Positions 34,180 through 44,939 of a stretch of DNA of 64,000 nt are shown in pieces (the stretch's first letter is position 1; each line of letters starts with the position of its first letter). The translations under genes and the position numbers were made by a program. The notes beneath the pieces were generated by a model that was not told where the DNA came from, made no database searches, and saw only the letters and a list, made by a program, of their open reading frames with translations. This DNA is from Diphasiastrum complanatum (Eukaryota > Streptophyta > Lycopodiopsida > Lycopodiales > Lycopodiaceae), in contig CM055107.1 in the NCBI GenBank assembly GCA_029204225.1, positions 23,951,391-24,015,390 of the forward strand, given 5' to 3'.

Positions 34180-36095
34180 TGAATGCTACTATTCTTAAAA
34201 GACATGTGAGTTGCTCCACAAAAGTCCTTTCCACTAGGAAAGTTTTGAATTATGTGAATCTACTCACCTTAAGATTAAATGAATTTCATTACGTGAAGCC
34301 CTGGCTTTTGGTTACTCTAATAATGCAGTGGAGAGTGTTAACTTGGCAAAGGTGGAACTACGGCACAAAAGGTTGGGCCACCCCAGCTTCAAAGCCATGG
34401 AATCTATAGTTGCAAAGGAGCTTGCAGTTGGACTCCCCAAGCATTTGTCAAAGTGTGGAAAGATATGTGAAGCATGCAGCCTCTCAAAGGCTCACAAACT
34501 ACCCTTCTCAAGATCTACATCAAGATCAAGCTCTCCTCTTGAACTCATCCACTCAAATGTTCATAGCTTTTCACATGAGTCTAATGGTGGTGCAAAAATA
34601 TTATGTAATCTTCATTAATGACTATTCTATATATTGTTGGATGTACCTCTTGTCTAGCAAATCTATGGTGTTTGATTCTTTTGTAAAGTTCAAGACTTTG
34701 GTAGAAAATCAACTTAGTATCAAGATTAAGGTATTAAGGAGTGATAATGGAGGTGAATATATCTCCAATAAGCTGATTGACTTTTGTAGTAGATCTCTTT
34801 GTGAGTGTGCTAAGGCCTTAAGGCTAGATGCTTCTCTATCCAAAACACTTAAAGCTCTATTTGGAGAGAAGCCCAATCTCAAGGATCTCAAAGTTTTTGG
34901 ATCCACTTGCTATGTACACCAATCCTTGGATACAAGGAAGAAGGATGATGCAACCTCCATCAAAGGCATCTTTGTGGGATATGGTGAGAATGGCAAAGGA
35001 TATAGAGTCTTCAATCCCATCACTAGCAAGGTGATAGTGAGTAGGGATGTTATTTTTTATGAAGGACATTCTTGTGATTTGGATGATAATGCTACTAATC
35101 ATCTTGATGCCAAGGATCATGCTACGATGGAGGAGGAACTCCCAAGTGAATAAGAACTTGAGGATCCACCTCAAGATGCAAGAACTCCAAGAACTCCAAG
35201 AAGATCTACAAGGGCAAGGACCGAGCCATTGAGGCTCACCTATGATGGTGAAGGTGATCAAAGGGAAGGCTCATCATCTTTCACATCTTACACCTTTCTT
35301 ACTTCAATGTTAGATGAGCCAACATGCTATGAAGATGCTTGTAAATCTAAAAGTTGGATGGATGCTATGCAAGTAGAGCATGATGCTCTCATTGAGAATC
35401 ATACTTGGGATCTTGTGGATATTCCTCAAGGGAAGAAACCTCTTGATTACACATGGGTATTTAGATTGAAGTATTATCAAGATGGATCAATAAGTAAGCA
35501 TAAAGCTAGGCTTGTAGCAAAAGGATTCTTACAAACCAAAGGCATTGATTATGATGAGACTTTTGCTAGGCTTGTTACAAAAGGATTTTTACAAACCAAA
35601 GGCATTGATTATGATGAGACTTTTGCTCCTGTGGCTAAGCTTGTTACTATCAGGTTGATCATTAGTCTTGCTACAACCTTCAATTGGGAGCTATTCCAAC
35701 TTGATTTCACAAATGCTTTTCTCAATGGTTATTTGGAGGAAGAGATCTACATGAGGCAACTAGAGGGCTTCATCAAGGCCCAGCATGAAGGAAAGGTGTG
35801 TTTCTTGAAGAAGAGCCTTTATGGGCTCAAGCAAGCACCTAGAGCATGGTACTCTAGGCTAAACTCTTTTCTCATTTCCATAAATTTTGTAATGAGTGCC
35901 TATGATCCATCATTGTACATAAGATTTCATGATGGCATGATCATTATTCTTATTTTGTATGTAGATGACATTATCTTGATTGGTAATGATCTAGATAGAA
36001 TTAGAGATGTACAAATTACTTTGGCAAAAGAGTTTAAAATGGTAGATCTTGGCTTCATTCTTGGAATAGAGTACTATCTTAGATCAAGAGTCTAA
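34180..36095 (+). pseudogene. Ty1/copia integrase-RT (lineage A), integrase core deleted
   Basis: GAG-pre-integrase (LRHKRLGHPSFKAMESIV, CEACSLSKAHKLPFS), then ELIHSNVHSF with the first catalytic Asp changed to Asn. After a frameshift near 34600 come MYLLSSKSMVFDSFVKF and LRSDNGGEYISNKLIDFC. Two in-frame deletions follow (near 34785 and 34850), removing the PQQNG/catalytic-Glu segment and the adjoining LCN region. The frame stays open to a single TAA at 35151-35153. RT at 35229-36095 is readable: LFQLDFTNAFLNGYLEEEIY, YGLKQAPRAWY, LYVDDIILIG. A 60-bp in-frame duplication lies in the fingers. RNase H and LTRs are absent. Confidence 0.9.
35505..35624 (+). repeat. 60-bp in-frame tandem duplication in RT
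   Basis: Copies 35505-35564 and 35565-35624 each encode [20 protein letters not shown], so the RT fingers contain this 20-residue stretch twice. The copies differ at a few bases, and the frame is kept. Confidence 0.97.
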
Positions 36096-36104
36096 TAGAA
36101 TGTT

Positions 36105-37745
36105 CTCTACATATAGAGAAGGGAACCTATATATCTTGAGTAAAGATCATGCACTTACAACAAATGTGAGTAATGTAAATCCCCAATTGTGGCATCAATG
36201 GCTAGATCACTTGAATATGAGAGCTATCTTGTACATGCATCATAATGATATTGTAGGCTGATATTCCAAGGAATATAGGTTGATATTCCAAGGAATATTC
36301 TAGCCATCATGCGGAACATCTTTAAAAATACAAGCAGGATAGGATTTAGCATAGAACTTGCCCATCAAGTTTAGGCTTTTGCGGTATCCATAATGGCTTA
36401 AGTTATTTAGTTCTAAGTTTAAACTGCCATGGGCACTACACATAGATATGTAGTTTCCAGTTATTTCAAGTTATGTAAAAGTTAGTCACAAAGGTCCACT
36501 GGGGGTTTGTCCCATGGCACCGATGTGATTCAAAGTTAAGTTAGTCCCATAGTGTCTTTTTGTAAGTGACCACCACTCCAAGTATATATAGGAGTGGAAG
36601 AGTCCGTTTTCAAAAGGAACCTCATTTGCAATACATGCTTATCTTTCTCTCTGAGTGTTCTCCCTTGTGTGGTTTCATGTATTGTGTTACTTCACATTGT
36701 ATTGTACAGTATTGATCTTGCAACTAGTTAAGTTAATCCAGGCCCCCCATTCTCTAGCAGGGTAAGCCTTAGAGGAGAAGATTTAATTTAGGGTTTTATC
36801 TTTTACGTTAAGCCGTCATGAGTCAGTTCCTAAGTAGAGAAATGAGAGAAGAGCGGATCTTACCCATCAGAATACTCACCCACCATGCTCATGACTGTCT
36901 TCTTGCATCCATATCCATGCTAGCTGGAAATAGCCTTAGTGAGGGTTAGTTGGGAGAAGCCATAACTCGTCCTAGTTGGAGCCATAGCTGGAGTGGATGC
37001 CAAAGATACAACATTTATGGTCAATGATATGAGCTTCAATGTTGTCTCCATTGACACCAAACATGTTTCTGAGATGCGCTTACTAGGAAAACAACCTAGA
37101 TCAAGATTTCCTAAAGAAAAAGCCACAAGAACTGTCCATTCTAGAATTGATTCATAGTGATTTGTGTGGCCCTATGAGTACACCCTCTTTGGGTTTTAAA
37201 CTATACTTTATCCCTTTTATAGATGACCATTCTAGATTTACAAAAATAATGTTTATTAAGAACAAGTCTGAGGCATTTAACTAAGTTCAAAGAATTCAAA
37301 CAATTTGTTGAAACACAAATTGGATGGAAGATCAAGACACTACGTACTGATTATGGGAGAGAATATACGTCAGATGAAATGTTTGACTATCTTACTTCAT
37401 GCAGTATGCATCGTCAGTTCACCACCAGCTACACCCCCTTAGGCAAGACACCTTATGAGGTCTGGACATGATCTAAGCCTTCAATGAAGAACCTACGAGT
37501 GTTCGGATACATCACCTAGGCTCAGAATTTCAAGGAGACATGGAAGACATTCGACTTCCAAAGTCTCAAGATCATCCTAATCGGTTACACTTTTTTTTAT
37601 TATACTTACAAGCTGTACGACCCCGATTTCCAACATATTTTATCTAGCAAGGATATTGCCTTTATCGAGGATCAGTTCATCGACTTCAAAGACAAGATCA
37701 AAGTTCTATGTGAATCTTCGACACGACAATTTGAGCCTCTAGTTT
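36105..37745 (+). pseudogene. Ty1/copia integrase fragment (lineage B), split by a solo LTR
   Basis: The GAG-pre-integrase part is at 36105-36258 (SNVNPQLWHQWLDHLNMRAI). After an inserted LTR (36259 to about 36838), text near 37060-37745 gives SEMRLLGKQPRSRFPKEKAT, LELIHSDLCGPMSTPSLG, FIDDHSRFTKIMFIKNKSEA and, in other frames, the C-terminal region that parallels the element at 40741-41409. Many frameshifts; no RT follows, as a (GA)n run and the next element's LTR intervene. Confidence 0.82.
36259..36838 (+). repeat. Probable solo LTR
   Basis: It starts with a 22-bp tandem duplication (TGATATTCCAAGGAATAT at 36259 and 36281). It contains a TATA box (AAGTATATATAGGAGTGG at about 36577-36594), then a transcript-leader-like stretch (CTTTCTCTCTGAGTG) and TTGTATTG-rich sequence, as in plant LTRs. 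There is no coding region attached and copia integrase lies on both sides. The right boundary is approximate. Confidence 0.5.
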
Positions 37746-37804
37746 AAGTGTGCCGACAGTCAGATCAACTATCCGACAACGACTCAAATAGAGTTAGACG
37801 TTGC

Positions 37805-37805
<1 letters not shown>

Positions 37806-37893
<88 letters not shown>
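37806..37893. repeat. (GA)n microsatellite
   Basis: About 44 GA units immediately before the LTR region of the next copia element. Confidence 0.98.
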
Positions 37894-37895
<2 letters not shown>

Positions 37896-39021
37896 GTGGG
37901 TATTTTCTGCACAATAATAAACAAGTGGGTCCCACCACTTGAAATACTGTTGGCCAAGTCTTACCTAATGGGCCCTACCACAGTACATTGTAAGTAGGGT
38001 AATAAGTGCGAGGGCACTAGCGTCCTGTGTGTGTAAGTCCAACCCAATGAGCACACTAGTTAAATAGTTTAAGTTGTGTTCTAGTGACTTGGGCCCTAGT
38101 TGTAAATAAATAAGTTTGAGGCCCAAGTTCACAAAGTCAAGTTGAAAAATAAGAAATCTAAGTTTCACAAAGTAGAACTCACATGAATCATGTGAGTGCC
38201 CTTGTGCTTTCTTAGAGCCAATTACGTAGCCAAACATTAATAAAACACCAGAAGAATAATTTTTCGCAAACAATTAGACAAATTATTAGTTGTGAATGAT
38301 TCATGAAGAGCTAGACTGAGCTCAACTGATAATCAGTCGCGAATGATTCGCGAAAGGCAAGACTAAATATTAGTCGTCAACAGCTAGACTAATAATAACT
38401 AGCTAAAACAGAATACCATATTAAACAACAAGAAAGTCAGACGAAATCAAGAAAAGCATAGCAATATCGACACAAATCTGAACTCATAACAAAAAAACTA
38501 CTATCAGATTAAGTACATCAAAATATCCATGTCAATAATGTGGTAGAGCACAAGTGGTGAAGATGCAAAAAATGCATCACTCTGACGAAATGCCTTAGGA
38601 TTTGATTTACAGGGTGCCTTCGCTTTTCCTAGGGCACCTTTGGCATTTTGTAAGGTAGTGTCACCTTTTTTGCCTGTCACAAAACATGTGTAAAAACATA
38701 GTATCGCGTTTTCGCCTTTTCTTCGTCTATGAGAATTTACTTGTATTTATGTAGACAGTCGTATTTTATTCGTCTATCTTATTTTACATGTAAATATGCA
38801 GACTGTGCGACAACTGAGTAAAAATGTAGCATGAATGGAGGCAGATTAAAATGGGATTTAGGAGAGTAGAGGAGAAAAATCCAACACCCCCCCTTAATCT
38901 GAATCCGTGAATGCCTTGATCTTTAGACTGAGCAATGCACAAAATTTATTGTGTGCATTAACACTTAATGCTTTCGTGAATATATCTACAACCATGTCCT
39001 ACGTTCTAAAATACGTTAAGC

Positions 39022-40575
39022 TTACCTCCTTGTTGAGAACCTTGCCCCTGATGTAGTGATATTTGATTTCAATGTGCTTACTCCTAGAGTGAAATCTAGG
39101 GTTGATCGATAAGGCAATAGCAGTCCGATTATCACGAAAAATAAAATTGTAGGGCTGTACTGATACAGATTAAAGTCTGACAATAAATTTCTCAACCAAA
39201 ACGCTTTCTTAATAGATTGAGAAGCAGCAATGTATTCTGCTTTTGTAGAAGAAAGTGCGATAGAGGTTTGCTTACGATTGTTCCATGAGATAGGATCGCC
39301 GTTGAAGAAGAATGTAAATCCAGATGTGGACTTACAATTGTCTACATCTCCTCCCCAGCTTGCATCAGAATATCCACTGAGCTGAGAATTGTCATTGTTG
39401 ACATCTCCATAGCAGATGCACTGGTCCATGGTAGCTCAAATATACCTCATGACTCTTATGAGAGCCTTCCAATGGGTAATGCCAGGATTAGCCATATATT
39501 GGCTGAGTGAGCTTACTGCAAAAGAGATATCTGGTCTTGTACAGACCATTGCGTACATGAGAGATCCAAGTATCGATCAATAAGGATACTCTCTCATCTG
39601 TTCCTCTTCCTGCTTGGGCTGGGGACATTGGTCCTTTGACAAATGCAGGCCTAGATCCATCGGTGAGTGAGCTAATTTACAATTCATTAGATTGTACATG
39701 TTAAGAACATTGTGAAGATACCTTTGTTGAGTGATGTAAATCAATCATTTTGCTCTGTCTCTATGGATTTGAATGCCCAAATAGAATTGAGCTTCGCCCA
39801 GATCAGTCATGTCGAACTCTAAAAACAACATCTGCTTAGAATCCTTGACCAAATTGGTATTGTTGCTGAAGAGCAATGTATCATCCACGTATAAGGTGAT
39901 GATAATGAAGGATTCTTGCACTGACTTGGAATAGACGTTGCAATCAACAGTGCTTGGTTTGAATCCTTGTTCGATGAGTAATGTGTTGATCCTCTCAAAC
40001 CAAGCTCTGGCAGACTGTTTCAAGCCGTAAAGTGCTTTGTGGAGTTTACAAACATGATTATTCATACCTTCTAGAACATATCCTTCAGGCTAGATCATAT
40101 AGATGTCTTCTTGTATAACTCCATTCAGATAGGCTGTTTGTACATCAAGTTGATGTACTTCGAGGTCGGCAGCTGTTGCATAAGACAGGAGCATTCGGAT
40201 CGACAAATGTTTGACTACTGGAATGAAAGTCTCATTGTAGTCGACGTTGGAGATCTGAGTGAATCCTTTTGCTACTAGTCTTGCCTTCCTTCGATCAATT
40301 GCTCCATTGGCATTGTATTTGACCTTGAAGATCCATTTGCAATCAAAGATATTGCAACCAATAGGAGCCTCAACCAATGAACACATCTGGTTCTTGATCA
40401 GAGAGGAATACTCTCTGTCCATAGCTTCTCTCCAAAGATCAGAGCCTGAGTGGCTGAGTGCCTCTTCGACTGTTGTCACTTCCTGTATCAAGAGACATGT
40501 AGACTCAGGAGTATACATCGTGGGCTGTGTGCGCACTCGGCTTGATCTTCTGGGAGGATTCGATTGATGAACCAC
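39022..40575 (-). pseudogene. Copia reverse transcriptase and RNase H
   Basis: RT starts with [20 protein letters not shown] and VDYNETFIPVVKHLSIRML, continues LEVHQLDVQTAYLNGVIQED, and meets an in-frame TAG at 40090-40092 after IYMI, where the related copy has a Gln codon. It resumes with HKALYGLKQSARAWFERINT and ITLYVDDTLLFSNN, an intact YVDD. RNase H follows: LSGYSDASWGGDVDNCKST, PISWNNRKQTSIALSSTKAE. A frameshift near 39100 disrupts the final residues. Confidence 0.9.
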
Positions 40576-40740
40576 TCCTGGGACCCAGCAACGTCTTTGT
40601 CTGATTCGTTGTCTAGAAGTGGATCAACAATAGACATGCCTGAGCCAGAAGCTTGGATTGTCGTGTCAATGGCAGGTGATGAAGGCCCTCTTGGAGCAAT
40701 ATCCTTGCCTTTGATATCACGAACTGATTCTCGATAAAGA

Positions 40741-41480
40741 CTATATCCTGGCTATACAAGATTTGCTGGGTATTAGGATCATACAACTTGTATGTATTGA
40801 TGATGAAGTATATCCAATCAGGATGGTCTTGAGACTTTGGAAGTCCAATTTCTTTCTCGTGTCTTTTGGGATTTGCGCGTAGGCAACGCACCCAAACACT
40901 TTTAGTTTTTTCACAGAAGGCTTAGAGCTTGTCCACACCTCGTGGGGTGTCTTGTTTGAGAGGGCCTTAGTCGAACATCTGTTTTGGACGTAAGCTACAG
41001 TGGAGACAGCTTCGGTCCAGAATCTCTTGGGTAGCGATGCATGCGCTAGCATACATTTGGCCGATTCAACCAGGGTACAATTCTTCCTCTCAGCTAAGCC
41101 ATTAAACTGAGGACTGTAAGGAGTGATGAATTGTTGCTCAATGCCTTGGCTTTGGCAGTACTCCTTAAACTTGATAGAGATATATTTTCCACCATTGTCT
41201 GATCTTAGAGCCTTGATCGTCCGTCCAGTCTCCTTTTCTTCATGCTCCTTAAAAATTTTGAAGCAGTTGATGACTTTTGATTTCTTCTTTATGAAGTACA
41301 CCATAGTCCTTCTAAAAAATTCATCAATAAAAGCTATAAAATACTTTGCATCCTTCAGCGAAGGATTTTTCATCGGGCCACAAATGTCTGAATGTACAAT
41401 GTCTAACAATCCTCTGGCAATATGCTGATGGCTTGATTTAAATGGTTTCCTATTCTGTTTGCCAACTAGACAGTCTTGAC
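40741..41480 (-). pseudogene. Copia integrase with complete DD35E triad
   Basis: Readable from CLVGKQNRKPFKSS through DIVHSDICGPMKNPSLKDAK (first Asp), MVYFIKKKSKVINCFKIF, ALRSDNGGKYISIKFKEYC (second Asp), TPYSPQFNGLAERKNCTLVE (Glu) and the C-terminal KKLKVFGCVAYAQIPKDTRK. The 222-codon open part spans 40741-41409. All three catalytic residues remain, unlike most copies in this window. The upstream zinc-binding part is cut short. Confidence 0.88.
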
Positions 41481-41603
41481 AGACATGTAACTCAACTTTA
41501 TCACGAGGATAGTCGAGATCAAGAACAATAGATTGTAAAACTTCTTCCTGAGATGTAGCTTGGAAGCTATATCTTGCACTTCGTATAGTGTGCTGAAGAT
41601 GTC

Positions 41604-41840
41604 TTAGACTTCTTTCGATGTCTGGGCCTCAGATACATGGCCGATTTGGGTATCCATAATGTTGAGGATGATCAGCGCGAAAGCCTTTCCATCCTTCAGC
41701 TTCCATCTGGCGATTGTTGCATCGTTTGCTTTGGGTTTCTCTTCTGCACCTGTAACAACGTCATACAATTCTTTCGCCATTAGTACAGTTTTCATCTTAA
41801 ATTTTCACAGTTGGTAATTGGCTCCATCAAGCTTGTCCAT
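41604..41840 (-). pseudogene. Copia gag start, truncated, with early nonsense codon
   Basis: ATG at 41840 gives MDKLDGANYQL, then TGA where the family has Trp (LWKFKM), then KFKMKTVLMAKELYDVVTGA and KAFALIILNIMDTQIGHVSE. After TLYEVQDIAS-like text near 41560 the sequence passes straight into pre-integrase sequence. The rest of gag, the zinc knuckle and the protease are gone. Confidence 0.87.
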
Positions 41841-42452
41841 GATAGGACTGACTTTCCCTTGGAAATCCATGTGGAGGATTAGTCTAAGTCTTAGGAAAAA
41901 CTATCAGTGCCTTAAGTATGCAAATATGATACAGAAATACAGAACAAGAAGACAATTACTCTATTGGCTAGCAGAGTCTTGTACTATGGAAGCTTATCAG
42001 GCTACAAAAGAAGCTCTGAATACCATGTTGGAGAAAGAGGGTGTGTTGTGTGTGAAAACCGAAAATAGCTCGAAAAGAAAACGAACACGAAAAAGGAACG
42101 AGCTCGAAACTCGAACGAGAAACGAACTCGAACGGAAAGTGTTCATGCGCAACGGAATGAGCTATATTACTCTTTCCCTAAGCATGACTATGCTTATCAG
42201 ATTGAGCAACAGGAAAGTCAAACAGAATGAAGAAAAGCATAGCAATATCGACACAAATCTGAACGTAGAATAAAAGAGCTGTTATCAGATCAAGTACAAC
42301 AAAATATACATGTCAATAATGCGGTAGAGCACAAGACAATAGCATCGAATCTGTGGGGGTGAGGCGGATTGGGCAGCTGTGATTGGAATGGCAGATCCAA
42401 TTGTCACAGACTGGTCCAGTGAAGAAGTGGAGGCAAGGGATGCATCAATGGA

Positions 42453-43416
42453 TTAAGGGACGGTTAGCTCAGTGCAAATTGCAGCAGGGAGTGGAAGCGC
42501 AACAAGGGTTGGTTGCCTAGTATGACGACGTGGCACGGAAGTCGAGTCAGGAACGACGATCTTGCTGCGTACACGATGATGACTATGTGAACTCGACACT
42601 TGGTGAGAGGATTCAGCTGGTGCCTCTTCATATATGGAGAGCACAAAATCCATACTGAAGCCATGGATTATATTGTCAAGATGGGAGGCTGCAAGGAGGG
42701 ATAACAACTGGCTAGTAGCAAACTGATGTTTGGTATTACTCTTGATAGCTCGTTTGAGCTCTCCAAACACAGTCTTGAACCAGTTATATGGTTCCAATAG
42801 GGCTTTAGCTATCTTGGCTTGGGGCTCGGCTATCCTATGCAGAATCTAGAAAGAGATACGCTCTTCCTTAAGGTTTCCAACTACCATAAAATTATTGAGG
42901 AGTTGAGCAGCAACATGGATGGCAAGATCAGTAATGGCCTCTAAGAGATAGCCGTCATTTGTCCAATACAGCTCATTCGTGGTATCAATATAAGGCTTAA
43001 TAGCCTGTTTGGCTTGTTTGTGGTTTAGTGAGGCTTGGGTGCCGAATGAAATCTCTATGGCAGCAAGGGCGGCTTCAGTTACACGCTTGTGTGTGTCTCC
43101 TTGAAAGGGAATGTAAAATTTGGATTTCTCCTCCTTCCAGGTACTGAAGCAAGAGTGATAAAATCCATGTTAATTCGTCCTGAGAAGGCTCTCTCATGAA
43201 TACCCATTGCAGTGAGCCGAGGCTCCGCTTTCTGGATGCAAATAATAGCTGTCATCTGTTTTAAAAATACATTCTGAGCAAAATATCTCCTCACATGAGC
43301 CCGAATCTTAACTAAGTGACCATGCTTGTGCTAGGAAGTATCATGATGTTCGTTGCAGATGGGACATTATGATGGATAGTATAACGAGGCGACCGAGAAG
43401 TGTTTGTGGAAGACAT
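42453..43416 (-). pseudogene. Unidentified single-exon gene, broken by two frameshifts and a stop
   Basis: From ATG at 43416 (MSSTNTSRSPRYTIHHNVPS) a coding-like minus-strand sequence of roughly 320 codons runs to TAA at 42453. It is interrupted by a frameshift near 43315, another near 43085, and a TAG near 42847. Readable parts include HVRRYFAQNVFLKQMTAIIC, EISFGTQASLNHKQAKQAIK, NELYWTNDGYLLEAITDLAI and EPYNWFKTVFGELKRAIKSN, ending in a Ser/His-rich tail. Composition is protein-like and not repeat-like. I recognise no domain; it is not copia gag, pol or a known transposase. It could be an accessory gene of a transposable element, an old viral insertion or a dead host gene. It lies between a copia LTR piece (ending about 42335) and a TATA-containing upstream region. 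Confidence 0.45.
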
Positions 43417-43556
43417 GGTGACACAAGGTTAGACACTGAGAGTAATGAGTGCGAGTGTATAACAAAAAGTAGTACAGAAGGTTTGGAAAGCTTTGGTCAC
43501 TGGAAAAATTGGCAAGAGCTTCGCTAGCACAAGTGAGAAATAAGATCGAATTTTGC

Positions 43557-43567
43557 CCTTTTATAGG
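43557..43567 (-). promoter_or_regulatory. TATA box for the unidentified minus-strand gene
   Basis: CCTATAAAAGG on the minus strand, a near-ideal plant TATA element, about 140 bp before the ATG at 43416. The intervening sequence is free of long open frames and would be a 5' leader of about 110 nt. No primer-binding site lies between, so it does not look like an LTR retrotransposon leader. Confidence 0.55.
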
Positions 43568-43669
43568 CTGATTTGGAGGGTCCATTAGACAATGTACTAG
43601 TTTGGCTGTCCAGTTCTAGACCAAAATTTTTAGGCATGCTCAGTACTATAAAGATAGGTTATAAAAATC

Positions 43670-43885
43670 TCAGCGAAGGTTTTTGAAGCAATAAACCTAT
43701 CCGCCGAAGGTTTTCCAAGTCTAGCAAAGGTTCATCCTTCGCCCAAGGTCATCCTTCGCCCAGGTATTGTCATAAATGCAAATTTTTAGGATATGAATCT
43801 ATAGACAACCTAATTTTGGCACTTTAAATCCATCTGGCATGTCGGCGAAGGTTTCTGAGTACAGAAAGATGCTCCGCGAAGGTTC
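43670..43885. repeat. CGAAGG/CCTTCG motif cluster with 31-bp spacing
   Basis: Exact hexamers start at 43674, 43705, 43736 (inverted), 43753 (inverted), 43846 and 43877; three of the steps are exactly 31 bp. Near-matches (GCAAAGG at 43724, CCCAAGG at 43743) lie between. Units look like CGCCGAAGGTTTTCC. The block sits about 100-320 bp upstream of the TATA box at 43557-43567 on the minus strand. Confidence 0.75.
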
Positions 43886-44939
43886 CCAAAATGGCATAAT
43901 GCTTAACATTTGCCTAAGGTAAAAATAGGTGCCAACTGGTTAAAGAATGTTTGCCCAACTCAGTATGGGTATATTGAGGTGGATCTTGCCTCTGAAAAAC
44001 ACAATTTTTGCAAAAAGCAAATAATAGAAAGCTATATTACATGAAGGGCACAATAGCATAGGTGGGACACTAAGAGGACCAAGAAGGTGAATGTGCTTTC
44101 ACAATTGTTGTCTTTGCACTATTAGAAGCTTCTTCAAGATTTTCAGTATGCATGGTGGATCATATTGTGGAAGTGCATTTAGCACGTAGTTATTGAATGG
44201 GGTCGTCTAAATTGCACTTAAATCAAAAAAAATTATTGAGAATCTTGTAACTGCAAATTGAGTATTCTGATTATGCTCTTGACGAGTTTAAATGCTAGAG
44301 TTTGGACTTTGTAGTACTTATTGCTTTGTATTTAAGAATCATACAATCGCCAATAATAATTTGTCTTTTTTGTTGAATTTATCGATAAATTTTTTACATC
44401 CTATAGCCAAGTACACTGTATAGTATAAGGTCTATGAATCGTAAATTGATATTGTTACATACCTATGTAACTAGCAATACTTCAATAACCCCTATTTGCC
44501 CATTTAGTGTCTAGGGGGCTAAATGGCGAGTCACCCTTAGATAAGAGTACCCTTGGATTAAGGGTAGGTGCCTTTGGATTAATGTACTTGTGTCCTTGGA
44601 TAAGGGCATGTAGGTGTCTATGTCTTGTGTCTATGCTTTGGATGGAGGTATGGAACCTAGTGAGGTGTTAGGAGGACCTTACCATGGGTATTGGTTATTT
44701 TCCTAGACCTTGAGCCTCAACCTTGAGCCATGATCACATAATAAGCCTTGGGCCAAAGTTAGCCATCACATAAGGGTCATGGGAAACTAGTAGGAGGGCG
44801 CACCTACTAGGGTCCCTTGATGCCTCTAAAGAACCCAAGAAGTTATTACCAATAACCATGAGTAAGGGAAGGTGTCTTTTGACATTCCACTAATTTGTGA
44901 GCCTCTTGGCCTTTCATTTGCCTTCCCTTTTCTCATTGG
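43886..44939. other. Unassigned DNA with short degenerate repeats
   Basis: No coding domain. Near 44540-44620 the phrase CCTTGGATAAGGG and variants occur three times at 30-40-bp steps. The stretch may be the LTR or leader of the gypsy element that begins about 44940, but no boundary is clear. Confidence 0.35.

Larger units (their letters stand above)
37948..42025 (-). mobile_element. Ty1/copia retrotransposon, lineage B, gag-protease deleted
   Basis: Minus-strand element. Its 3' LTR ends at 38886 (TCCAACA) next to the polypurine tract (minus CAGATTAAGGGGGGG, 38887-38901); its left end may be TGTTGGCC at 37948 but is uncertain. RNase H 39022-39600, RT 39745-40575, integrase 40741-41480 and gag start 41604-41840 follow. 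A primer-binding-like site GCTCTGAATACCA lies at 42013-42025 with one inserted base, followed by TGTTGGA at 42026. A 124-bp segment of the 3' LTR (38431-38554) recurs at 42211-42335, the only clear LTR-LTR match, so the second LTR is rearranged. Confidence 0.85.
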
